DNA of 5,078 bases from Firmicutes bacterium UBA1426 (GTDB lineage: Bacteria; Bacillota; Clostridia; Peptostreptococcales; Anaerovoracaceae): NCBI GenBank assembly GCA_002329675.1, contig DCUA01000088.1:2362-7439 (forward strand), in the 5' to 3' direction. Positions 1 through 5,078 of this stretch are shown in pieces (position 1 is the stretch's first letter; every line of letters begins with the position of its first letter). Under the pieces are notes generated by a model. It ran no database searches. It saw only the letters and a list, made by a program, of their open reading frames with translations, and was not told where the DNA came from. Made by a program: the position numbers and the translations under genes.

Positions 1-379
1 AACCCGCGAGGCCTACGATAGCGTTCAAGTCACCGCCACCGATGCGGAGCATCATGCGCAGGGGACATCCCAGGAACATGAGGGCGCCGATCATCATGAA
101 GAAGCCCAGGACGAACCGGGAAGCAGGTGCAGACCCTGCCCTGGGCGAAAATTCTTTGCCCGCCAAGGCCACGATAAAAGCGCCCAGGACCAGACCGATG
201 ATTTCAGGTCTCACATATTGAACAACTCCTGCACTGTGCAGTTTGAGGCCTCCGGCCGTATCTCTGATGAAGCAGGCGATACAGAAGCCCATGTTTGCCG
301 GATTGCCAAAGAATGTGAGGATGAGTGCTGATATACCTACAATAGCACCGGCAATGATCACAAGGGTTTTTGCTTTCAT
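1..379 (-). CDS. yedE: YedE-like selenium-metabolism membrane protein, N-terminal part (cut by window edge)
   Basis: I translated this from the ATG at 379-377; the frame stays open to the window edge and gives 126 residues. The protein is very hydrophobic, with likely membrane segments near residues 5-24, 57-73 and 88-104. Two blocks are typical of the YeeE/YedE family: a loop with Cys33 and Cys36 (FCIACF, then IRDTAGGLK) at about 26-46, and GCPLRMMLR-IGGGDLNA at about 104-120 with Cys105. Family knowledge: YeeE/YedE proteins are inner-membrane channels for sulfur compounds that use conserved cysteines, and one branch occurs mainly in genomes that use selenium. I infer transport of a selenium or sulfur species; the substrate is not shown here. 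The start is supported by AAAAGGAG 8 nt upstream. The neighbouring sel genes fit this role. The C-terminal part lies outside the window, so it cannot be checked for truncation or for a fused domain. Confidence 0.85.
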   Translation of the reverse strand, partial: MKAKTLVIIAGAIVGISALILTFFGNPANMGFCIACFIRDTAGGLKLHSAGVVQYVRPEIIGLVLGAFIVALAGKEFSPRAGSAPASRFVLGFFMMIGALMFLGCPLRMMLRIGGGDLNAIVGLAG

Positions 380-385
380 TTAATA

Positions 386-452
386 AACTCCTTTTCAGTT
401 TGATAAAACATAAATAATCATATAAATTTTATCACAGCCCTGAAAAGGAGTT
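386..452 (-). promoter_or_regulatory. Two-part inverted repeat in the YedE-like gene leader (possible SD-sequestering hairpin or operator)
   Basis: Outer arms 386-398 (AACTCCTTTTCAG on the plus strand) and 440-452 (CTGAAAAGGAGTT) are perfect complements over 13 bp. Inner arms 401-408 (TGATAAAA) and 427-434 (TTTTATCA) are perfect over 8 bp. They are separated by a 2-nt/5-nt internal loop, and the apical loop is 18 nt (409-426). In a minus-strand RNA starting upstream of 452, the outer stem would bury the Shine-Dalgarno sequence, while the start codon stays 7 nt outside. It lacks a GC-rich stem and a clean U-tract, so it does not look like a terminator. The structure is seen in the sequence; a regulatory role (translation control, or DNA operator at the overlapping promoter) is inference. 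Confidence 0.7.
388..395 (-). promoter_or_regulatory. Ribosome binding site of the YedE-like gene, inside an inverted repeat
   Basis: On the minus strand AAAAGGAG lies 8 nt before the ATG at 379, which fixes that start. All eight bases fall inside the 3' arm (386-398) of a perfect 13-bp inverted repeat whose partner is 440-452, so the site could be masked in a long transcript. Confidence 0.85.
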
Positions 453-454
453 AA
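426..454 (-). promoter_or_regulatory. Candidate extended -10 promoter for the YedE-like gene
   Basis: On the minus strand the -35 candidate is TTAACT (454-449, four of six consensus bases). A 17-bp spacer follows, ending in the TGn extension (434-432), then -10 TAAAAT (431-426, five of six). Transcription would start near 419 and give a leader of about 40 nt. The -35 overlaps the upstream arm of the inverted repeat at 440-452, so a protein binding that arm would compete with RNA polymerase. A weaker alternative lies upstream: TTGAAA at 497-492 with TATATG at 472-467, spacer 19. Confidence 0.5.
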
Positions 455-499
455 ATTGGTAATAACCATATATTTCTAATTACTATTGAGATTTCAAAT

Positions 500-602
500 A
501 ATATATAAAACCAGCCACAGGGACAGACCCCGTGGCTGACTTTGCAACCAGGGGGACGGACCTTGAGGGTAAAATCAGCCACGGGGTCTGTCCCTCTGGT
601 TG
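500..602 (-). terminator. Probable Rho-independent terminator after lysR, built from inverted repeat copies
   Basis: Starting 11 nt after the lysR stop, minus-strand RNA can pair 571-602 with 512-543. The core is 21 perfect GC-rich pairs, extended on both sides across single mismatches, with a 27-nt loop. The 3' arm is followed at once by GG and then TTTTATATATT (510-500), a U-rich tract on the minus strand only. The loop and stem are longer than in a textbook terminator, so efficiency is uncertain. It would end the sel operon transcript before the YedE-like gene. Confidence 0.65.
511..602. repeat. Cluster of GGGACAGACCCCGTGG-type repeats (two inverted copies plus one decayed copy)
   Basis: Copy a at 512-535 (plus) reads CAGCCACAGGGACAG followed by ACCCCGTGG. 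Copy c at 579-602 is the same unit on the minus strand. Both hold the identical 16-mer GGGACAGACCCCGTGG, and their shared block is a perfect 21-bp inverted repeat (519-539 with 575-595). Between them, 545-570 is a third, decayed unit (CAACCAGGGGGACGGACC) that begins like copy c. Each unit is itself a near palindrome, CCAC-GGG / ACAGA / CCCCGTGG. A further copy lies at 5048-5071. This is typical of REP-like intergenic palindromes; no transposase is present in the window. Confidence 0.85.
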
Positions 603-613
603 TTAGTATCACA

Positions 614-1510
614 TTATTTAGTTCTATTTAAAACAAAGTTCTTGAAAGTTTCTGCTACAGGGGAAAGTGCCGTGTTCTTGCTCCAGACGAGATAAAACTC
701 TCTGTCTAATTCCATCCCTTTTATCGGAAAGGAAAGGAAGCGTTCACTATGTAAGCTGCACTCCACTGCAATTTTAGAAACCACAGATACTCCCAGCCCA
801 TGGCCGACAGACTGCATGATGGCCTCCATGCTGTTGGCCCTGGCCACGACATTCAGCTGCTTTGGATCGTGACCCATTGAACTTAAAGCGGCCTCAAATT
901 CCTTGCGGGTCGCAGAACCCTGCTCCCGCCACACAAAGGGTTCATGGATAAAATCCTCCGGGGACAGCTCTTTTCCCGCCAGGGATCTGAACTTATCGTT
1001 ACGGGGAGTAATCAGCACCACGGGATCTGTCAGGATCTTTTCGTAATGCAAATTCGCATTTCCAAGATAACCCAAAAAACCGATCTCACCCTTCTGTTCA
1101 AGCAGGTTCTCCTCCACGCGGCTGCTGTCGGATTGCTCTAAGTAGAACTTAACCAGAGGATATTCCTCTCTGAACTTTGACATCAGCTCCGGAACTATGT
1201 ATTCCCCCGGAATGGAGGATGCCTGGATCTCGAGCACGCCCTGGATTTCCTTGCTGTAGCTTTCTAAGGAAAAAATGGCTTTTTCTCTCGTGTTCAGCAG
1301 GTTGACTGCGTATTTATACAGGATCCTGCCCTGTTTTGTGGGTAAGGCCTCTTTGCCGTGGCGATCGATGAGCTTAGTACCCAGCTCCTTCTCCAGGGTG
1401 CTTACATGGGTGCTTATCGTCGGCTGGGTGAGAAACGATGCGTCCGCCGCCTTTGAAAAGCTTTTGTACTTCACTACATTTACAAAGGCCTCTATTTGTT
1501 TGAAATCCAT
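614..1510 (-). CDS. LysR-family transcriptional regulator of the sel operon
   Basis: A 298-residue protein, the usual LysR length. Residues 1-60 form the winged helix-turn-helix: a start typical of the family (MDFKQIEAFVNVVKYKSFSKAA), then FLTQPTISTHVSTLEKELG as the recognition region and LPTKQGRILY as the wing end. A linker helix (about 60-90) leads to a periplasmic-binding-protein-like effector domain (about 91-298), starting LEIQASSIPGEYIVPELM. I chose the ATG at 1510 because GGAGGG lies 4 nt upstream; the in-frame GTG at 1522 has a poorly spaced site and adds four unneeded residues. It follows selB by 18 nt, so it is probably co-transcribed. Regulators of this type are known next to sel genes in Firmicutes; a role in selenium or sulfur control is therefore likely, but the ligand and targets are unknown. 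The divided leader of the neighbouring YedE-like gene is a candidate target. Confidence 0.92.
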   Translation of the reverse strand: MDFKQIEAFVNVVKYKSFSKAADASFLTQPTISTHVSTLEKELGTKLIDRHGKEALPTKQGRILYKYAVNLLNTREKAIFSLESYSKEIQGVLEIQASSIPGEYIVPELMSKFREEYPLVKFYLEQSDSSRVEENLLEQKGEIGFLGYLGNANLHYEKILTDPVVLITPRNDKFRSLAGKELSPEDFIHEPFVWREQGSATRKEFEAALSSMGHDPKQLNVVARANSMEAIMQSVGHGLGVSVVSKIAVECSLHSERFLSFPIKGMELDREFYLVWSKNTALSPVAETFKNFVLNRTK

Positions 1511-1513
1511 GTT

Positions 1514-1519
1514 TCCCTC
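1514..1519 (-). promoter_or_regulatory. Ribosome binding site deciding the lysR start
   Basis: GGAGGG on the minus strand lies 4 nt before the ATG at 1510. It favours this start over the GTG at 1522, whose only upstream site, AGGAG, overlaps the selB stop TAG and sits about 3 nt from the GTG. Confidence 0.75.
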
Positions 1520-1528
1520 CACCTTCTC

Positions 1529-3436
1529 CTAAAGCAATACCCTGGCATCGTCCGCCATTGCGGTTATCTTCTGTTGATCCAGGTATTCTAAAATAAGGAC
1601 TGCGTATTTTCTTGACGTGTTTAAGAGATCTCTATATTCAGCTAATGTGATCCTTCCCTGCTTGTTCATGTGGTCATAGAACCGTTTCATGGCTTCATCA
1701 AAGTGACTGCTATGCATATAGTACTGATAAGTGAGTCTTTTCAGCCTGCCGCTTTCACTCATGGATTCTATGATCTGCCTTGCCAGCTCTTTGTCCTTTT
1801 CATCCGCGATGCATTCCTCCAGCTCGGGAATTTCAAATCCGGCATCCAGGTATCTCTTCTCCAGACGTGCAAGCACCGCTAAGTGCTCCGGCTTGTACTC
1901 CACCTTGTGAGAGGGCAAAGCCACGTGATTACCAAGATCTCTTAAGTGTTCCGATTGCACCAGATGACGCAGAAGGAGATCTATCGCTCTTACGTCCTTA
2001 AAATACAGCTTGTCCGCCAGTTTTTTACGGAATTCTCCTTTTTGAATGCCTGATGAAACAGGATTCTTCTCGTGGTATTCTGCGAGGATCCCCTTAGCAG
2101 TCAGCTCGATACGGCCAATAAACTCCCTGTGGACGTAGATGTCATCTGTCAGGCGGATCGTTTTCCCTTCCGCTGCCAGTCGGGTGATTTCTGAGGAAAT
2201 CTCTGATACTGTCCTTCCCAGTTTCACAGCGAGGTTCTGATTGCTGAGCAGGTTGTTGCCCGCTTCCCGAAGGGTTTGCTCCAATACCGCATCCTCTTCA
2301 TCGGCTTCCTTTACTGCAAGACCATCCAGGACCTCCTGGCGGAATCTCTTGTGCTTAGGAGGGCTGGCATCCAGTATGATGCCGCCGCCGATGGTTTCCA
2401 CAGGCGAATAAAACCGGATGATAAAGCGGTCGCCCTTCCTTACGGCAATCTCCTCTTCCATACGAAGCTGAGCATATCCTGTCGCACCGCTTTCCAACGC
2501 ATCTGCGTCCAGGAGAACTGCTTTGCACAAGGTTTCAGCGGAACCGTAATAGAGATGAAGCCGGCTTCCGTTGATCAGGGTTCTCGGTGCATCATCGAAC
2601 ATACGGATCTTGACATCAAGCATCATGGTCTGCTTCAGGGAACCCTTGGCAGCAAGAACGTCTCCCCTCTTTATCTCGTCCTTTTTCACGTTTACGAAAT
2701 TTACCGCGGTACGCTGACCTGCAAATGCTGTGGTGACCATATCCCCATGGACCTGAAGATTGCGTACTTTTGCGACTCGTTCGCCGGGATAGATCTGGAC
2801 CTCATCTCCTACGCTGACTGAGCCTTCTATCAAGGTGCCCGTAATGACCGTACCGAATCCTTCCATGGTGAAAACCCGGTCGATGGGGATCCGCAGCAGT
2901 GAGGGATCTTCTCTGCGGCTGCTCACGGCTTTGACTTTGTCAAGAATGAGGGTTCGGAGCTCTTCTATATTCTCTCCTGTGTAAGAAGAGACGGCAATGA
3001 TAGGGGCGTCCTCCAGGAAGGTGCCTTTGACTGTGGATTTTACGTCTTCTTTCACCAGTTCCATCCAGTCAGTATCCACCAGGTCGGCCTTGGTTATGAC
3101 TATTATGCCGTTTTTGATTTCCAGCATCTTCAGAATTTCAAAGTGTTCGATGGTCTGGGGCATCACCCCTTCGTCGGCAGCGACCACCAGCAGTACAAGG
3201 TCGATGCCGCCGATGCCGGCCAGCATGTTTCGGATAAAGCGTTCGTGGCCGGGCACATCAATTATGCCGATCTGCAGGCCGGACGAGTTGGGCATTTCCG
3301 CAAAGCCCAGCTCGATGGTGATGCCCCGCTTTTTCTCCTCTTTCAACCGGTCCGTTTCAGTACCTGTCAATGCCTTGATCAAACAGGTCTTTCCGTGGTC
3401 CACATGGCCCGCTGTTCCAACGATCACATTATGCAT
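1529..3436 (-). CDS. selB: Selenocysteine-specific translation elongation factor SelB
   Basis: SelB is a cytoplasmic GTPase that brings Sec-tRNA-Sec to the ribosome at UGA codons marked by a SECIS hairpin. In 635 residues I see the GTPase motifs GHVDHGKT (10-17), switch [10 protein letters not shown] (37-45), DVPGH (60-64) and TKAD (115-118), then two beta-barrel domains (about 175-360) as in EF-Tu. A long C-terminal part (about 370-635) fits the four winged helices that bind SECIS RNA; the last carries [13 protein letters not shown] (608-620), a SelB hallmark. Length is normal and no motif is lost. I chose the ATG at 3436, since the protein then begins [17 protein letters not shown] as in the family and has a well-placed AGGGGGTGA. 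An in-frame ATG at 3469 would add 11 low-complexity residues inside selA. The gene lies 7 nt after the selA stop and 18 nt before lysR, so one transcript is likely. Confidence 0.97.
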   Translation of the reverse strand: MHNVIVGTAGHVDHGKTCLIKALTGTETDRLKEEKKRGITIELGFAEMPNSSGLQIGIIDVPGHERFIRNMLAGIGGIDLVLLVVAADEGVMPQTIEHFEILKMLEIKNGIIVITKADLVDTDWMELVKEDVKSTVKGTFLEDAPIIAVSSYTGENIEELRTLILDKVKAVSSRREDPSLLRIPIDRVFTMEGFGTVITGTLIEGSVSVGDEVQIYPGERVAKVRNLQVHGDMVTTAFAGQRTAVNFVNVKKDEIKRGDVLAAKGSLKQTMMLDVKIRMFDDAPRTLINGSRLHLYYGSAETLCKAVLLDADALESGATGYAQLRMEEEIAVRKGDRFIIRFYSPVETIGGGIILDASPPKHKRFRQEVLDGLAVKEADEEDAVLEQTLREAGNNLLSNQNLAVKLGRTVSEISSEITRLAAEGKTIRLTDDIYVHREFIGRIELTAKGILAEYHEKNPVSSGIQKGEFRKKLADKLYFKDVRAIDLLLRHLVQSEHLRDLGNHVALPSHKVEYKPEHLAVLARLEKRYLDAGFEIPELEECIADEKDKELARQIIESMSESGRLKRLTYQYYMHSSHFDEAMKRFYDHMNKQGRITLAEYRDLLNTSRKYAVLILEYLDQQKITAMADDARVLL

Positions 3437-3443
3437 CCGGCCA

Positions 3444-3452
3444 TCACCCCCT
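3444..3452 (-). promoter_or_regulatory. selB ribosome binding site overlapping the selA stop codon
   Basis: AGGGGGTGA on the minus strand (3452-3444) matches the anti-Shine-Dalgarno end except for one base and lies 7 nt before the ATG at 3436. Its last three bases are the selA TGA stop. This layout suggests translational coupling and decides the selB start. Confidence 0.8.
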
Positions 3453-4856
3453 GCTGTATTTCCTGCCACAGGCGATCAGCCCTTTGGCTACAATATCTAT
3501 CTCATCTTTTTCTACAGTCCTCATGTCTATCAGCACCCGATCCTGATTGATCCGCACGACTACAGGTTCTTCACAAGCTCTAAGATCTCTTTCGATGCGG
3601 TCCGGGGAAACGTCCTTCCCAATAACCGAAACCGCATATCCGGGGAGAAATTGATTGGGCGTTGAACCACCTCCGATCTGCCCTTCAGATTTGATCACTT
3701 CTATCTCATATGCATCCGTTGCTCTTCTGACCTGCTCCGCTAACAGGATCGCTTTATTTCTCATCTCATCCATGGTAACAGTGATCATGGAAAGCACGGG
3801 CACCCTATCCTTCGCCTTTTCCATATCCAGATACTCGCGGAAGGTAGACTCAAGAGCAGCCAGAGTCATCTTGTCGACTCGCACCACCCTGGCCAGGGGG
3901 TGTTTCTTCATGCAATCGATATATTTTTTCTTTCCGATGATGATCCCCGCCTGGGGACCTCCCAAAAGCTTGTCCCCGCTGAAGGTGACTACATCCGCCC
4001 CGCTCCTGATGCTCTCCGGCACTGTGGGTTCGTCTATACCGTAATGCTTAAGGTCCACCATGAGCCCGCTGCCCAGATCGTAGACCACCGGAAGTTCGTA
4101 CTCCCTACCGAGAGCTGCCAGTTCAGACAAGCCTACCTCCGCCGTAAACCCCATGATTTTGTAATTGCTTGTATGAACTTTCAGGAGAACACCGGTCTTT
4201 TCCTCATCAATGGCATTGCGATAATCATCAAGTTTGGTTTTATTGGTGGTGCCCACTTCACGTAAATGTGCTCCACCCAGCTCCATGATTTCAGGGATGC
4301 GGAAGGATCCTCCGATTTCCACCAGCTCGCCCCGGGATACGATAACTTCCCTGTTTTTAGCAAGGGCGGAAAGGCATAAGAGCACCGCGGAGGCATTGTT
4401 GTTCACCACCATAGCCCCTTCAGCGCCGACGATCTTGGCTATAAGATTTTCGATATGACTGTGACGGGAACCTCTGGTTCCTCGCTTGAGATCATACTCC
4501 AGGGTAGAGTAGTTCATAGCCGCCTCCGATACATTCCGGCTGGCCTCTTCGGACAACCTGGCCCGGCCTAGATTTGTATGAAGGATGGTTCCCGTTCCAT
4601 TGATAAGGCTACGAAGACTTTTCTGCTTTTTTTGCCGTATCTTTCCGATGATCTCTTCCATCATGCGGTCAGGATCCAGCTTCGGTGGCTCACCTTCCTC
4701 CCAACGGAGGATCCTCTCTCTGGCCTCGTCAATGACCTGGCGAACGGATTCCACGATGAGCTCTCTTGCAGTGTCCTCAAAAAACACAAATAGGCGCTGA
4801 TCTTTCAACACCTCATCTATCTTAGGAATCTGCTTTAACAATTCCCTCTTATCCAT
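3444..4856 (-). CDS. selA: L-seryl-tRNA(Sec) selenium transferase (selenocysteine synthase) SelA
   Basis: SelA converts Ser-tRNA-Sec to Sec-tRNA-Sec with selenophosphate from SelD, using pyridoxal phosphate (PLP). The 470-residue protein has normal length. Residues 1 to about 75 form the small N-terminal tRNA-binding domain. The fold-type I PLP core follows, with [18 protein letters not shown] (85-102), [17 protein letters not shown] (150-166), VYDLGSGL (258-265) and the PLP-lysine motif [13 protein letters not shown] (292-304), where Lys296 should form the Schiff base. A glycine-rich IGGGSTP (394-400) lies in the C-terminal domain. Bacterial SelA works as a large ring-shaped oligomer in the cytoplasm. 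The ATG at 4856 has AGGAGG 7 nt upstream. The gene starts 26 nt after tRNA-Sec and ends 7 nt before selB. It ends in TGA, the codon this organism also reads as Sec. I see no damage. Confidence 0.98.
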   Translation of the reverse strand: MDKRELLKQIPKIDEVLKDQRLFVFFEDTARELIVESVRQVIDEARERILRWEEGEPPKLDPDRMMEEIIGKIRQKKQKSLRSLINGTGTILHTNLGRARLSEEASRNVSEAAMNYSTLEYDLKRGTRGSRHSHIENLIAKIVGAEGAMVVNNNASAVLLCLSALAKNREVIVSRGELVEIGGSFRIPEIMELGGAHLREVGTTNKTKLDDYRNAIDEEKTGVLLKVHTSNYKIMGFTAEVGLSELAALGREYELPVVYDLGSGLMVDLKHYGIDEPTVPESIRSGADVVTFSGDKLLGGPQAGIIIGKKKYIDCMKKHPLARVVRVDKMTLAALESTFREYLDMEKAKDRVPVLSMITVTMDEMRNKAILLAEQVRRATDAYEIEVIKSEGQIGGGSTPNQFLPGYAVSVIGKDVSPDRIERDLRACEEPVVVRINQDRVLIDMRTVEKDEIDIVAKGLIACGRKYSRG

Positions 4857-4863
4857 TTGTCTT

Positions 4864-4869
4864 CCTCCT
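4864..4869 (-). promoter_or_regulatory. selA ribosome binding site in the tRNA-selA gap
   Basis: A full AGGAGG on the minus strand lies 7 nt before the selA ATG. It fills part of the 26-nt gap after the tRNA CCA end, which leaves no room for a separate selA promoter between the two genes. Confidence 0.85.
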
Positions 4870-4882
4870 GCACTGATAAAAA

Positions 4883-4979
4883 TGGCGGGAATATGTGGGA
4901 ATCGAACCCACCCAAGAGGCTCTTAACCCCTCGAACTGGTTTTGAAGACCAGAAGGCACACCAGCACCCATCTATTCCC
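4883..4979 (-). tRNA. selC: tRNA-Sec (anticodon UCA), selC
   Basis: A 97-nt gene that reads UGA as selenocysteine. On the minus strand it begins GGGAATAG (4979-4972). It has a 6-bp D stem (GGGTGC/GTGCCT, with G-U pairs) with a 4-nt loop, an anticodon stem CTGGT/ACCAG around CTTCAAA with the UCA anticodon at 4945-4943, and a long variable arm. The T arm is GTGGG-TTCGATT-CCCAC, followed by ATATTCCC, discriminator G and an encoded CCA (4885-4883). The extended acceptor, 6-bp D stem and very long variable arm (up to 9 pairs counting G-U, closed by AAG) are the marks that separate tRNA-Sec from tRNA-Ser and other tRNAs. One oddity: the eighth acceptor position pairs G with A, so only seven of the eight acceptor pairs are canonical. 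SerRS, SelA and SelB are its partners. It is probably cut out of the longer sel transcript. Confidence 0.97.
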
Positions 4980-5006
4980 TTATCGTTGGCGCGTTTGAGT
5001 ACTTTT

Positions 5007-5035
5007 AGTATAGCATTCCTGTATTTACATTTCAA
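5007..5035 (-). promoter_or_regulatory. Sigma70/SigA-type promoter of selC and probably of the sel operon
   Basis: On the minus strand TTGAAA (5035-5030) is followed by a 17-bp spacer and TATACT (5012-5007). Each hexamer matches five of six consensus bases at the optimal spacing. Transcription should start near 5000, about 20 nt before the tRNA. No other good promoter is obvious before selA or selB, so this one may drive selC-selA-selB-lysR. I see no operator or riboswitch between it and the tRNA. Confidence 0.8.
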
Positions 5036-5037
5036 TA

Positions 5038-5072
5038 CCCACAGGAACAGCCACGGGGACAGACCCCGTGGG
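5038..5072. repeat. GGGACAGACCCCGTGG-type palindromic repeat at the right edge
   Basis: CCACGGGG (5051-5058) and CCCCGTGG (5064-5071) form a perfect 8-bp inverted repeat around ACAGA. The 24-nt block 5048-5071 matches 512-535 at 23 positions and in the same orientation. A decayed half unit, CCACAGGAACAG (5039-5050), directly precedes CCACGGGGACAG (5051-5062), giving two 12-nt tandem halves that agree at 10 positions. No T-run follows on either strand within the window, so I do not call it a terminator. It lies upstream of the selC promoter, next to whatever gene comes beyond the edge. Confidence 0.8.
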
Positions 5073-5078
5073 TTCAAA

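Noticed and set aside
511..602. CRISPR array
   Set aside because: There are only a few units, in both orientations, without regular spacers; they are palindromic intergenic repeats.
1511..1522. GTG start for the lysR gene at 1522
   Set aside because: The ATG at 1510 has a better ribosome binding site and gives the standard LysR N-terminus.
2276..2821. 181-residue plus-strand open frame
   Set aside because: It is antisense to selB, with no ribosome binding site or domain that I can support.
3404..3446. Possible bacterial SECIS hairpin after the selA UGA
   Set aside because: Only six pairs with a mismatch next to them, a large loop, no clear SECIS-type apical motif, and SelA is already full length at this stop.
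3143..3550. 135-residue plus-strand open frame
   Set aside because: It is a shadow of the conserved SelB GTPase region and overlaps another shadow frame.
2997..3665. 222-residue plus-strand open frame
   Set aside because: It lies antisense to the conserved selB and selA coding sequence, is rich in Ser/Pro/Ile as antisense frames often are, and has no recognisable domain.
5048..5071. Rho-independent terminator at the right edge
   Set aside because: The stem is good, but no T-run follows on either strand inside the window.
4835..5077. 80-residue minus-strand open frame over the tRNA and upstream region
   Set aside because: It covers the whole tRNA-Sec gene, its promoter and the repeat, and shows no protein-like features.
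1..5078. Selenoprotein gene with in-frame TGA
   Set aside because: All genes in the window read through without an internal TGA, and no frame is interrupted at a recognisable selenoprotein motif.

Overview
The window carries selenocysteine (Sec) genes of a bacterium. The likely source is an anaerobic, low-to-mid GC Gram-positive of the Clostridia type. The reasons are strong AGGAGG-type ribosome binding sites, protein character, a tRNA gene that encodes its own CCA end, and the neighbourhood of Sec genes with a LysR regulator and a YedE-like membrane protein. The genus cannot be told from the sequence. All genes lie on the minus strand, so transcription runs from high to low coordinates.

Right end (4980-5078): a copy of a palindromic GGGACAGACCCCGTGG repeat sits at the edge, followed by a near-consensus housekeeping promoter (TTGAAA, 17 bp, TATACT). 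About 20 nt below the predicted start is selC, the UCA-anticodon tRNA-Sec (4883-4979). Then come selA (Ser-tRNA-Sec to Sec-tRNA-Sec synthase, 26 nt after the tRNA), selB (Sec-specific elongation factor, 7 nt after selA) and a LysR-family regulator gene (18 nt after selB). The tight spacing and the absence of an obvious terminator suggest one selC-selA-selB-lysR transcript. Together these genes supply the tRNA, its conversion to Sec-tRNA, and delivery of that tRNA to UGA codons. SelD (selenophosphate) and serine-tRNA charging must be encoded elsewhere.

Intergenic region 380-613: just after lysR, two inverted copies and one decayed copy of the same repeat form a long stem followed by a U-rich tract on the minus strand. 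This is a credible operon terminator. Below it is the leader of the next gene, with a candidate extended -10 promoter and a striking two-part inverted repeat. The 13-bp outer arm of that repeat contains the whole Shine-Dalgarno sequence of the next gene.

Left end (1-379): the first 126 codons of a YedE/YeeE-type membrane protein of the selenium-associated branch, cut by the window edge. No selenoprotein gene, CRISPR array, transposase or phage gene is visible. The most unusual feature is the leader of the YedE-like gene. The operon genes themselves look intact and conventional.
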